Position numbers and translations under genes: made by a program
Source: Salvia splendens
Lineage: Eukaryota > Streptophyta > Magnoliopsida > Lamiales > Lamiaceae
Assembly (NCBI RefSeq): GCF_004379255.2
Contig: NC_056052.1
Span: 8,301,708-8,365,707 of the forward strand
Reading direction: 5' to 3'
Length of the DNA: 64,000 nucleotides
Notes under the pieces: model-generated
Database searches by the model: none
Seen by the model: only the letters and a program-made list of their open reading frames with translations
What the model was told of the DNA's origin: nothing
Shown here: piece by piece, positions 45,030 through 55,749 of the stretch
How positions within the stretch are numbered: position 1 is the stretch's first letter
How the letters are laid out: each line of letters begins with the position of its first letter

Positions 45030-46232
45030 TCAGCAAATGCCCTTTCTCGTGCAATCCGTCTTTTCGGCTGCGGTCAACCGAATCACGGGGATACCAGCAT
45101 AGTCCCCGCCTCTCGGAGGACCTGTGCGGGCAGGTTGGGTATTCACCTACTGCGGCGGGGCTAGTTGGGCGCTGTCGGGTCCCAGTTGCAGGTGCGCCTC
45201 CCGAGGCTGCCATTGCCGCCTTTGGAACATCTGTTGGACCGGGTGCTTCTCAATCGCTGCCTCGAACTCCACCGCCAAAGCTATAGCGGTTGCCACCGAA
45301 GGGGGGTACTTAAACTTGACTTGATTGCGAACCGGTTGCAGTAAACCCTCGACATACAAATTCACTAGCCTGCTTTCGGGAACCCCTCGAACTCTATTCA
45401 ACATGCTTTCGAACTCGGAGTTGTAATCCGCCAACGATCCAGTTTGGCATAAATTGGCTATCAGCCCGAAATAATCAACGAAGCACTTGGGATCAAAGCG
45501 GCGGCGAACATCCTCCAAAAATTCACTACACCTCGTCGTCGGGTTTCCTTCACGATAGTTAAAAACCCACTCCGCCACCGGAGGATCAAATAACAGGACC
45601 GCATAGTGTAGGCGGTGATCTTCGGGCAACATAAAGTGATCGAAGTAAAACTGAACCCTCGAAATCCAACTCACCACGTTCGATCCGTCGAACCGTGAAG
45701 GCTTCATCATCAGGCCCAGTGGTTTGTCCGCGATCGGCAAGGTCGGAGATCTCCCCCCATGCGCGATCTGCTTGCCGAAGCGAGAACCCCAGGTATCCCA
45801 CGCTGGCGGTCCCGTCGACGTGGGAGGCAAGTCCCACGAAGATCGCTGCTCCAGCAGCATCGGGCGGTGAGCAGTACCTGCATTCATCGAGCCCGACGGC
45901 CCATTAAGGTTTTGACGAAACCCTTCATGAAGCCCTAAAAATGGCGTTGTCGTCGATGACGTGATTGGCGGCGTAGCGACGCTGATCGCCGAGAACGGAG
46001 GGACATGGGGCAAGGCGACCTCCATCGGTCGTTGACCGGAGCGAGTATAGGGTGGTTCCGGCTCCGGCCGCATCGAACCGAGCCATGATGCCCACCAGAT
46101 GTTCCAACATGGTCTTAATCGGGTCCAGGGGGCGACTCGACGGTCGGCGAAAGCACCGAGTCCGATACCGCCGGCAAGGAACACATGGGTTCCGTACGCC
46201 CTCCGAACGATTGACAATCTGACATGAGTTCA
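45030..46232 (-). pseudogene. Gypsy gag
   Basis: Beginning near an ATG at about 46225, the protein trace includes TMLEHLVGIMARFDAAGA, then a proline-rich linker. The capsid core has PSRFDGSNVVSWISRVQFYF, LLFDPPVAEWVFNYREG, EDVRRRFDPKCFVDYFGLIA and RLVNLYVEGLLQPVRNQVK. A zinc knuckle (about 45050-45000; CTRKGIC, CPEKWIPGHVC) follows a shift. The main frame is 46217-45147. Early frame changes make the N-terminus uncertain. Confidence 0.85.
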
Positions 46233-46249
46233 ACAATGGAAGCACCAAT

Positions 46250-46850
46250 TGTTAAGGGTGCACTCCCTTAACAAGATTCCGGCGACGACGAGTGGTCGAC
46301 GACGGAGGGATAAAATCAGACGTCCCGGGCTTTCCCCGAGATCAGCTCCAAACTAGGGTTTTGCGGAAAAGTAAAGAAGATGATAAAATTGGGAAAATAT
46401 GTTATTACTTTATTTTCAATTCATAACACAACTCCTTTTTATATTCTAAGGACCCTAAATAATTCGACTCTCTTTTGCGATCCGGGAAAGAATCAACAAG
46501 AAAACCCGGAAAGGAGCTTATTGGGCTCGACTCAAAAAATAATTAAATCCATCCATAACTAATTAAAATAACCAAAAATCAAGTCTAATAACTAAGGAAA
46601 GAAAATAACAAAAATAACAACTTCTCTTCCGCCTTTTCAACGTGAGACGAAGTCGCCGTATCGGATCACCGGCTTCGGCTGCCTCCGAGGCCGACTGCTG
46701 AGCGTAGGTGCCTCCGTTGGCATTTCCTCCTCCTTCGCTGTCGCAAAATCCACCGTCGTCTCCTCTGTTCTTGGCTCATCTTCAGGCTGCTGCGGCTCTG
46801 CCTCGTCTGCCGGCTGTGCGGCAGGCGGTGCTGTGGTTGTCACCGTATCA
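46250..46850 (-). repeat. 5' LTR of gypsy element
   Basis: 601 bp, beginning on the minus strand TGATACGGTG. Its first 200 bases are an open frame rich in Pro, Glu and Thr that ends RPRRQPKPVIRYGDFVSR and stop. It is paralogous to the frame at the start of the solo LTR at 34492. Confidence 0.9.
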
Positions 46851-47087
46851 CCGTCCCTCTGTAGTTGGTTCGTATTTCTTTTTGGGTTGTCCCACTGTAA
46901 TTGAACCCTAACTGAGTCATTTCCTTTTTTGGCAAAAAGTACTTTAGTCTCTCTTACTATATTCTCTCTTCATCTCTCTACCTTTTTCCTTTCTACTTTA
47001 TTCTCTTTTTACTTAACTGAGTTAAAACAATTATTCTTAAATTACGTACCGAAAAGAAACGTCTCTACTACAGAGAGACGGAGGGAG
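46851..47087. mobile_element. Stowaway MITE interrupted by the gypsy element
   Basis: The right end CAGAGAGACGGAGGGAG is followed by TA. Its left end is split off: CCTCCCTCCGTC lies at 41631-41642, left of the gypsy element, and CCGTCCCTCTGTAGTTGG resumes at 46851. Together they make one normal Stowaway related to 670-913. Confidence 0.85.
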
Positions 47088-47093
47088 TATTAG

Positions 47094-47466
47094 TAATGGA
47101 TAGTGAGTCACTAATATGTAAACATCAACGCAAATTTAGTGATTGAGATGCGTCTACGACTAATTAGTGACAGACTATTCTGTCACTAATATGAAACTAG
47201 GGAACATAGTTTTAGTGGCGGCCGAGTTTGTCACTAATTCAGACATCCGAATGTAGAACCCGATAAGTTTTGTTATGACATATTCTGTTAGAGATATTGT
47301 CGTTAATTTTAGTGGCGGACAAATCAGTTACTAAATTTTTTTACTGACAAGCTTTTAATTACGGCTTCTTTTTCACGGTAATTTGTCACCAAACACTGTC
47401 TAATGTCGGAAATTCGATGGTTAGTAATAGATATTTTTGTCACTAAATGGCGTGTTTTTAGTAGTG
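47094..47466. mobile_element. Truncated CACTA (EnSpm) transposon end
   Basis: The right edge read on the minus strand begins CACTACTAAAAACACG, the CACTA terminal signature. Inside, short repeats in both orientations (TTAGTGGCGG, TTTGTCACTAA, TAGTGACAGA) look like subterminal transposase-binding repeats. No left end or transposase is seen. Confidence 0.55.
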
Positions 47467-47560
47467 CAATACTAAACATAGTTTGACGATGTACGGATTT
47501 AAGAAATGTAACGGAAAGTGAATGAAAAAAGATCGTTGAAGCTGAGTCTACTTTTATATA

Positions 47561-47826
47561 CTCCCTCCATCCCGGTAAAGATGACACATTTCTTAGCCGG
47601 CACGGGATTTTAATAGTTATTGGTTAAAGTGTTTAATTAGAGAGAGGAATGGTGGGTGTAAGTATTAAAATAGAGAGAGAAAGAAAGATGAATATTTTAA
47701 TAGGAGTGAGAAAAATTGGTTGAATGTATTAATTGGAGAGAGAAAGTTTCCAACAAATTAAATGTGTCATCTTAGTTGGGACAAACTAAAAAGGAAATCG
47801 TGACATCTTAAGCAGGACGGAGGGAG
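47561..47826. mobile_element. Stowaway MITE
   Basis: The left end CTCCCTCCATCCCGGTAAAG pairs with the right end CTTAAGCAGGACGGAGGGAG, with TA on each side. Same family as 9495-9761. Confidence 0.85.
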
Positions 47827-48367
47827 TATTAATTTTATAATAACATATTAGTGAAATAAAGTTGTGAGAATGTGGAGTTCATTACCAAAAGTTTTAAATA
47901 AACAAATATGACTTATATTGGTGGACGAATAAAAGTGGTAAAAATGAGACGATTATTATTGGATAGAGAATTATATGATAAACATCTAAGGATATATGCA
48001 TGCTCAACAATAATTTAATTATAAGAGAAACAAATAAGGAAGAGACGCATGCCAATCATATGATAAAAATGATGAAAATATAATCAATAGCCGAAAACTC
48101 AACTAATTGAAGTGGTATAAAGACTCATAATAGTACTAAAAAATGAAAACAACTTAATTGACTTTTAAAATATAGACCTAACAATAGGAAATATAGATTA
48201 CAAACTTGGATATATAGATAGATAAACGATAAACATACATAGCATGGCAATAAACCTACATATATATGCTTCTCTCCCTAGCCACATTCTTTGGTTGGAC
48301 CAAGTCAATTGGTTGGAGGAAATACACACGGATCTTATAGAAATGTTTACCATGACTTGGTATGTAA
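47827..48367. other. 3' flank of the intact UGT
   Basis: AT-rich sequence with no gene. The UGT transcript (minus strand) should terminate here; no clear signal stands out. Confidence 0.4.
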
Positions 48368-49726
48368 CTATTCAAAAAGGTTGTGCAATTTATGATCAAA
48401 TTCATCAATGTAAGAATCCTCAAGCCCTTTCCTTAGCATGAATTCTCTCCACTTACCATGATTTGCCCTTATTTCCCTTCCAATCTCACTCTCCTCATCC
48501 ATCACCAACTTGATTGCCTTCACCACACCATCTTTAGTAAACAATCCATCTTCATCTCCCTTCTCCACCTCCACCCCAACTCTCAAATCTCCTCCCATCA
48601 ACCTTGCATTGATCCATTGATCGCCGACATTCGGCATTAGCACTAGTTGACAATCATTCACCAAAGCCTCGGAGATCGACCCCCACCCGCAGTGTGTAAC
48701 GAAGCACCCCACTGCGGGATGAGACAGGATCAACTGTTGTTGAACCCAACCACCCTCCACAACTCCTCTATTTTCCGTCCTAGTCGTAAAATCCTCGGGA
48801 AGCACCTCCTCCACTGTCTCGGCTCCCATCGGCGGCTTCAGGGCTGCCAAAAATGGAAGGCCTGTCTGTTCGAATCCCAGTAACAACTCCTGAAATAACT
48901 CCGGTTTCAACCTAGCCTCACTCCCAAAAGCACAATAAATCACGGATTTCGGCCCAAACCGGTCCAACCATTTGACCCACCGGTCCTCCAAACCCAAATT
49001 GGGCGGTTCGGGCAAAACCGGACCGGCTAAAAGAACCGGTTTTTTAAATCTCTTCTCAAGAAAATCATGATACATTTCGTCCATTTCTCTACAAGATTTG
49101 AACCCCATGGCATCGCACTCCTCCGACGCCATGATCACTCGCTCCACGTACTTCATCGGGCTTCCAAACTCCGCCATGTTGTTGATGGCATCCACAGCGC
49201 GCGCCTCGGCCGGGTGGAGCCGGATCGCGGATGAGGGAGGGAACCCGGGCGGCGGCCGGGTGAAACCCTCGGCGTTAGGCTCCTGCCGGAAGAGGTAAGC
49301 CACGGCGGCGGGGCTGATGGTGCAGTAGTGCACCGACTTGATGCCCAAGCTCCGGGCCAGCGCCGGAAGCCAGTGAGAGTAGTCGAAGAAGATGATTTCG
49401 GACTGGATATGGAGGAGGAGGGCCTTGATGGCGGGCTCGGTGAGGTCCATGGCGTGGCGGAGGAGAGATTGCATTGGGAAGATGACGTCGGCTGTGGTCT
49501 CGGTCCCCGGAGGGAGGCCTTCGACGTGAGGAATGGTGATGGGGATGAATGTGATGAGGTGAGGGTGGAGATTGAATTGGATGAGATTGGATTGAGTTTT
49601 GGGAGGGAGAATGAAGAAGATTTGGTGGCCTTTTTGGGCGAGTTTGTTGGAGATGTGAAGGAATGTTGTGAGATGTCCCATTGCAAACCATGGGTACATT
49701 GCTATCTTTAGGTTTTTGTTTGACAT
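48368..49726 (-). CDS. UDP-glycosyltransferase, UGT79-like
   Basis: A complete intronless frame of 452 residues, the usual length for plant family-1 glycosyltransferases. It transfers a sugar from a UDP-sugar; UGT79-type enzymes mostly add a second sugar to a flavonoid, anthocyanin or terpenoid glycoside in the cytosol. The N-terminal domain starts KIAMYPWFAMGHLTTFLHIS with catalytic His18, and Asp115 in FFDYSHWLP fits the partner Asp. The 44-residue PSPG donor box runs from Trp327 (WVQQQLILSHP) through HCGWGSISEALV to Gln370 (NVGDQ). A final Gln suggests glucose or xylose rather than galactose, but specificity cannot be read safely. No signal peptide or membrane segment is seen. The start ATG follows an A/T-rich leader and a TATA box sits 132 bp upstream. 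A dead paralogue lies at 37712-39068 in the same orientation. Confidence 0.95.
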   Translation of the reverse strand: MSNKNLKIAMYPWFAMGHLTTFLHISNKLAQKGHQIFFILPPKTQSNLIQFNLHPHLITFIPITIPHVEGLPPGTETTADVIFPMQSLLRHAMDLTEPAIKALLLHIQSEIIFFDYSHWLPALARSLGIKSVHYCTISPAAVAYLFRQEPNAEGFTRPPPGFPPSSAIRLHPAEARAVDAINNMAEFGSPMKYVERVIMASEECDAMGFKSCREMDEMYHDFLEKRFKKPVLLAGPVLPEPPNLGLEDRWVKWLDRFGPKSVIYCAFGSEARLKPELFQELLLGFEQTGLPFLAALKPPMGAETVEEVLPEDFTTRTENRGVVEGGWVQQQLILSHPAVGCFVTHCGWGSISEALVNDCQLVLMPNVGDQWINARLMGGDLRVGVEVEKGDEDGLFTKDGVVKAIKLVMDEESEIGREIRANHGKWREFMLRKGLEDSYIDEFDHKLHNLFE

Positions 49727-49857
49727 TTTTTTTAAGAAGGAAAGCTTTGATGGAGATGAGATTTGTGAAGATTTAATTGTGAATGCTTAGGTTGGAGAAG
49801 GAGAAGAAATATGAGTTGGTGTGTTTCGATCTAAGATATGATATTTGTGTATAATGC

Positions 49858-49868
49858 GTATTTATAGA
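49858..49868 (-). promoter_or_regulatory. TATA box of the intact UGT
   Basis: The minus strand reads CTATAAATACG about 132 bp upstream of the start codon, leaving room for a roughly 100-nt leader. The dead paralogue lacks this core at the aligned position. Confidence 0.65.
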
Positions 49869-50028
49869 TGCATCTTAATCGAAACTATTTTGTAGCATCA
49901 TAGATCTATGTTGTACATATCTCTTACAAAAAAGTTCTAGTGAGATTAAGATTAGTTCTATAATAGGATATATATTAAACAAATCACGTACTTAATTAAT
50001 TAGGAAAAGTATGTTGATTAATATAGTA

Positions 50029-50371
50029 CTTCCTCTAGTCCCCAATATATATTTCATATTTGATCGGTACGGGTTTAAAGCCCCTGCCAATCCTCTAAGT
50101 CATCCAAAAGTATACTGATAAACAAAATTTGGATAGCATGCCCCTTATCAACATTATTTTCTGTGTCCGCTCCTGTCTGTCCAGAATATATGTCACACTT
50201 TCTTTTTTTATTTGGTTCACAAAAGATGTCATATTTTCTTTTTCAGTAAAAGTTAATATCTCTCATATTAATATATAAACTTATATTTTCTCTCTACTTA
50301 ACACAAAATAAACATCTTTTAAAATCTTGTATCATCACTTAAGTGTGACATCTACCTCGTAACGGAGAGAG
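50029..50371. mobile_element. Nested or composite Stowaway elements
   Basis: The left end CTTCCTCTAGTCCCCAATAT and right end CGTAACGGAGAGAG have TA flanks. A second left-type terminus (GCTCCTGTCTGTCCAGAATA) starts near 50166, so one element probably inserted in another. Confidence 0.5.
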
Positions 50372-50650
50372 TATTAGCATTAATTATTTTATTCCATTCT
50401 TTTTTAGAGTTATTTGTTACTCAATTCTTTTACTAATTTATTTATATTTATATTATATTATATCATCTTGAGAGTATTTTTTAAAATTTTAGTTATTACA
50501 AAACTCCATAATATATTAATATCATAATAAAGAAGTTATTTAACAATACATTTAAGGTTTTTACTTTTTCAAATGAATTTAAGGTCAATTAAAATAATCA
50601 ATTTAATATAAAATCAATTAAAACATCCAATTATTTAACATTGAATGATA

Positions 50651-50904
50651 CTCCTTCTATCCGCCATTAGGAGTCTCATTTATTGGCGACATGAGTTTTA
50701 AGAAATATTAAGAAAAGTGGGTGGAAAAAGTTATTGGAATATGATTCTCAATTGTATATATTTGTTTTAAATGAAATGTGAGTAGAATGCAAAGTTAGTG
50801 GAATGTGAGACCTTATTACCATTTATAGTAAACATGAACCCAGGCTCCTATTCGCGAACGGACTAAAATGAAAACACAAGACTCATGTTCGCGGACAGAG
50901 GGAG
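50651..50904. mobile_element. Stowaway MITE
   Basis: The left end CTCCTTCTATCCGCCATTAG pairs with the right end TGTTCGCGGACAGAGGGAG. TA flanks are present, and the flanking AATGATA and TATCATT extend the symmetry. Confidence 0.8.
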
Positions 50905-50930
50905 TATCATTCAATGATATATAAAATATA

Positions 50931-51468
50931 GGGCAAATTGTCTGTAAAGTCATAAATTTTCAAAATAGTTTGATTTTCGCGTATACTTTAAATGTTGCAT
51001 GAAAAGTCCTGAGCCTTATAGGACTGTGTAAATTTACCATCCGACCCGACCCGACCCGACCCGACCCGACCCGATAAATTTCAGACACAATTACTTATCC
51101 TGCGTGTCGCGCCGGAGGCGTGACTTGGCAAAACTCAACTAGTTCTGATTGTTTCTCTTCTATCTTTGCAATCTTTGACCCTAGACTTATCATAAACATA
51201 CAAGTAGCACAAATGAAAACATACAAATCGAATTCAGCATAAAAGTAGCATTAATTCAACAATTCAAATTGAACCCTAAATTTGTGATTTGCCAAATCAC
51301 GCCTCTGGCGTGCCACATAGGATAAGTTTGTGTCGGAAATCTATCGGATCGGGTCGGATGGGAAATTTACACAGTCCGGTAAAGTTCATGACTTTTCATG
51401 CAATATTTTAAGTTCACAGGAAAAACCTAACTATTTTGAAAGTTCATGACTTTATAGGCAATTTGCTC
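50931..51468. mobile_element. Mutator-type foldback MITE with a CCGAC array
   Basis: Termini GGGCAAATTGTCTGTAAAGT and, in reverse from the right, GAGCAAATTGCCTATAAAGT continue as inverted arms of about 200 bp. Both sides carry the 9-bp duplication TAAAATATA (50922-50930 and 51469-51477), as expected for a Mutator-like transposase. The arms include GC-richer sequence (GAGGCGTGA) and a unique loop at about 51140-51290. No coding frame. Confidence 0.8.
51041..51075. repeat. (CCGAC)n tandem array
   Basis: Six CCGAC units followed by CCGAT. The opposite arm has only about two units, so the array expanded in one arm after the element formed. Confidence 0.9.
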
Positions 51469-51477
51469 TAAAATATA

Positions 51478-53390
51478 ATATTTTATGATTATTAAATTAA
51501 ATATAAACTCAACTTAATTCTCCAATTATAAAACCCAATGGAAAATCACAATTGTATAATTGAATTGAGAATTAATTGATTTTGAAATAAGATCAATCAA
51601 AAAAAATTAGGGTGAGAGTAATATAGAATTGGTAAAAATTAAGGGCTCTTTAATTGTATAAGTTGTTTAAAAATCAAAATTCGATCTGTCCATTTTTATC
51701 TATAAAATGAATAAATAATTTTTAAAAAATCAACATTTTATGAATTTATTTCTTGATTAGTAAGTATACAGTGACATAATACTACAATGTATACACTAAT
51801 CAATACATATACACCACTATATAATGGAACAGTACAAAAATCAATAAATAGCATATTTAAATATAAAATTATATTATAATATTATATCTGAATATATATA
51901 ATTAATTGATTATATCAAAATATGACATGATAGTTTTAATATTGAAACTTCTTTAAAAAACTATTAAAATTATATTTTTCATTAATAACGTTTATAAGAT
52001 GTTTAAACATTATGATTACATGTATATAAATCAAGAATTCATTAACATCAAAATTTTAGTTAATAACTAAAATTCATTTATCAAATTATGGGAAGATTAA
52101 TTAATTGTTGCTGCTTAAAATTTTCGTTATTAATGTATGTCTTTAATTATGATAGATCATGTTATTAGAATTAAGAAGTGGAGTAGTATAACTAAAATTG
52201 ATTAAAATTAAAAAAATTAATTTTCATATATAATTATCATTTGGGATTAGTGCAGTTAATATAAGTTCAAATTGATTGTAGCATAATTCAACAAATATTT
52301 GTAAATTCAGTTGAAAAAAAAAAGAAAATTTGTTTTATCATTTATGCACTTAATATGAGATTTTGTTTATAACAATATGACTTCGTAGCAATTTTGTAGA
52401 ATTTTTATTGTGTCACGGTTTATAATATTTGGAGTGAACTGTCATATTAGTCCCTAAAGTTTTGGGTTGTGACACTACATATTCCTAACAAAATAAATTT
52501 ATTTAATCGTATTATTTCATAGTACAATTTATTTATTTTCAAAATATTTTAATTTTTGTTACGTATCAATTTTATATACTTATAATTTTGAACTTATATT
52601 TATTATTTGAGCTTATAATATTAGAATATAAATAATTTCATTTAAATATTGATAAAGTCTTCTCCACACTATAAAGAAGCCTACATTAACTTAGAAATAG
52701 TTATACAATAATTTCTTCTTTGTCTAGGTTTTGATACACTTAGATTAGGGTTTTATTTCATCTTTTGGAGAAGGAGGCAATGGACAAGGAATTTAAGGGA
52801 AATCAAGTAGAGCAATGTTAATTTTTTTGGGTTTTATCTAGTTTTTGTTGAACTGAATGTGTTTTATTTTGCTATTATTTGTTTGGTTGATCTGTCTATG
52901 GATAGATAATTCATAAAATCTTAGAGAATTAAAGTAATTGACTCTATACTTATTTTTATTATTTAATATTCATAACTCGTTTTAATATAAGTATTTCTTA
53001 GTTTACATTTAACTAATTTGTTGTTACTTTGATTTTTGTGCATCATTAATTGGTTTATATATTATGTGTCAATACTTAATAGAATATTTGTGACATGAGT
53101 GTCGATACAAGATAGGAATAATTATCAAGATTAGTAAATGAAGTTATTAACTTGATATTGAACTTGAGGACTATAAATTCTAGTAAAGCTTGAGTCTGAT
53201 GAACATAGGCTTCCCTTATTTATCTGACCTTTTCATTACTTATTTGTTTCTTTGTTTTTAATTATTTGTTTATGTATTTGTATCTTAGTAAGTAATCAAA
53301 ATCCAAAAAACCATGTTTTTCCTAATAGTATATGAGGCTGAGTATGAGGTAGACGGTCTATAATTATTTCTCGTGTGGTAGAAAGTCGTG
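51478..53390. other. AT-rich intergenic stretch
   Basis: No gene is recognised in about 1.9 kb. A TIR-like fragment (GTCATATTAGTCCCTAAAGT) is at about 52441-52461. A short frame starting MDKEFKGNQVEQ at about 52778 is too small to call. Confidence 0.5.
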
Positions 53391-53719
53391 TTTGATATCT
53401 GTATTTGTGGGACGGAGGGAGTATCATTTTTTCAAAACGAGTGTAGAAAATGAAATGACTCTACTACTGTGAAACGGCGGGAGTACATGTAAAGAATGAA
53501 AGGAAATTAATAGGATTATAGTGTTTTGTGTTATGCTCTTGCTACTTATAAGGCTGAGTGAAGTTGTTGAGCACACATGATCGGCAATGTGTCGCGTGAT
53601 GGTGAGCCAATTTTATCTTTTTTTCTTTGATATTTGGCGTCTCCTAAATCCTAGGGACTTTACTTAATTGTCCAAACTACATGGCCCAAAATAGGGGGAA
53701 ATTGTATAGGAAAAACAAA
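53391..53719. other. Stowaway right-end relics and intergenic DNA
   Basis: Two right-type termini, GGGACGGAGGGAG (ending 53421) and GAAACGGCGGGAG (ending about 53483), both precede TA but no left ends were found. No gene. Confidence 0.4.
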
Positions 53720-53861
53720 AACAAAAACGCTAAGCTGTGCAAGTGGTTATATGTACAATTTAAGATCTTTTCGTGCAACCACCGAATGGGCGCACGAAAT
53801 GATGCACGAAAAGATCTTAAAGTGAACCTTTAACTACTTGTGCAACTTAACATTTTTGTTT
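53720..53861. repeat. Foldback element with strong central hairpin
   Basis: A perfect 17-bp inverted repeat (TAAGATCTTTTCGTGCA at 53761-53777, its complement at 53803-53819) with a 25-bp loop is extended by imperfect arms to ACAAAAACGCTAAGC on the left and its counterpart on the right. No target duplication was proven. Confidence 0.7.
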
Positions 53862-54946
53862 TATGAGAGATGCGTCAGCTATATGCGTTTCTCTAGAAAT
53901 TCACTCCCTTTGATAATTTAGCTATAAAGTACATAGTTCGTTTTGGATGGGCCATCCTCTATATTTCTCAGCCAATCTAATATATGATCTTTATATTTTT
54001 AAGTTTAATTAGCCATAATAATTTGGGACACGTGTTATGTTAAATAGATGCGAGTGATTGTATGTGTAATTAAATGTGATACACTGAAGCTTTAAAAAGA
54101 ACACCATTCAGAAATTAAAACTGTTTATGTATACACCTCGTGTAAATTTAAATTCTATAAATAAAAGAAGTAGGTGATGAAGTCACTCGTATTCTTTAAT
54201 GTTTCAACTCCATAAAAACTTGAAATAATTTAGTCTCGATCATTCGTCTATGCAATGGGGCATGTGATCGGTCGTGTATTTGTCAGTTCTAATTGCTATG
54301 AAAACATTCAATTGATAATTAGTAACTAGAATAGTATCATTAATATTTCAAATAAAACAGATACTACAATACATAAAGATGCCTAGAAGGGTTCGGTGTA
54401 GTCCGTACAAAGTTCATCACAACAAATAACATTATACATTCATTAGGTAAAAAGAAAGAGAGAACGGAAACTACCATAAACGAATAACATATTTACGTGA
54501 GTATAGCTGTAAACGAATAATAGTGAAGATTCGTCGCTTGATTGCTCCACGAACCGGGATCACAAACTTGTGTGAAGATGTCATTTTGAAATTGGTGGTG
54601 GTTGGAAATGGATCATTTGATGCTATTTATAATGCTAAAAACTTGACATTTTTTTTTTGAGGTAGTTTCTTGAAATGAAAATTTTTGGGGTATGATGAAT
54701 TGATATTGGTGACTCGGATTTGGAAGGATTTTGCGAGTAAAGACGACAGCTATAGACAATTTTAGTCTCGGAGAAAACAACCTCGACTTTTACTGTAATT
54801 TACATGTAGATTCTATATTCATGTGATGCCAAAAAATGTACTCTTGTCTCGTGCCATTTCTTTTATTTTGTTTAAAACCCAATCCATCGATTACAATGTA
54901 TATTGATGGAGAATGATTACTAAGTCTTTTATTTATTACTTTAATA
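53862..54946. other. Intergenic, nothing recognised
   Basis: About 1.1 kb, AT-rich, without a protein-like frame on either strand. A moderately complex patch at 54520-54640 is unidentified. Confidence 0.45.
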
Positions 54947-55199
54947 CTCCCTCCGTCCCCTAAAATTCATCACCATTTGACCTGGCACGGGTTTTAATAA
55001 ATGTAATAGAAAGTGAGTTGAAAAAGTTGGTGGCATGTGGGTCCTACTTTTATATATTAGTTTTATAATAAAATGTGAGTGTGAATGAGTTAGTGGAATA
55101 TGGGGTCCACTACCAAAAATGGTAAAAAGTGAAATGAGACACACTTTGGGGGACGGACGGAAATGGAAAAATGAAACCAACTTTAAGGGACGGATGTAG
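54947..55199. mobile_element. Stowaway MITE
   Basis: The left end CTCCCTCCGTCCCCTAAAAT pairs with the right end CTTTAAGGGACGGATGTAG, with TA on each side. A further near copy of GGGACGGACGGAAATGG at 55149-55165 suggests partial duplication of the right end. Confidence 0.75.
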
Positions 55200-55749
55200 T
55201 ATTTGATTGGTGCGGATTTTAAGAAATGGTTTGTTTTGTAAAGAAAAGTGTATGGAAAAAGTTAATGGAGCATGAACAGTGCTACATGCTTCCAAAAAAA
55301 TAGATAAAGTTGTAAATGACATGAATTTTAATGTGCGATTGGTAATTAAGAGTGAGAGATGGGAAATATGTGGTGAAAATAGTGTTAGTGGATTGTGGAC
55401 TCCATATTATAAAATGATGTGTGATTAAAATATTGTTTAAAATTTTCCATATTTAGAATTACTCTAATTTTGATAGACAGCCTAAAATGGTAAAACTAAT
55501 TTTTTTTAATGGATACCTGTGAGTAAAATGAGTAGGTGGAATATATTGATGTCTTACTAAAAATAATAAAAGTGAAATGAAATATTTATTAGAATGGTAA
55601 ATAAGGAAATAGGAGTATGAGACATTTAATAGGGGAAATAGTGTTTTTTGGTTTAGATTGAAGTTTTAGGGCAAATTTTATTTAGTGTTGTTGATATTTT
55701 GGATCAGTTGTCTCTAGTGACGAAATATCATCTTTATTTTTATAGTTTA

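Larger units (their letters stand above)
41643..46850 (-). mobile_element. Ty3/gypsy chromovirus-like element
   Basis: LTRs (about 600 bp without the MITE) begin on the minus strand TGATACGGTGACAACC and end CCTTAACA. The flanks CCGTC at 41638-41642 and 46851-46855 are a perfect 5-bp duplication. Order on the minus strand is gag, (deleted protease), RT, RNase H, integrase and a chromodomain-like end: the gypsy order. A primer-site-like TTGGTGCTTCCATTG follows the 5' LTR. Frameshifts, stops and an internal deletion make it non-autonomous. Its landing site is inside a Stowaway terminus. Confidence 0.9.

Noticed and set aside
51041..51075. CCGAC array as a cluster of DREB/CBF binding sites
   Set aside because: The DRE core needs A or G before CCGAC; here nearly every unit is preceded by C, and no gene lies near enough.
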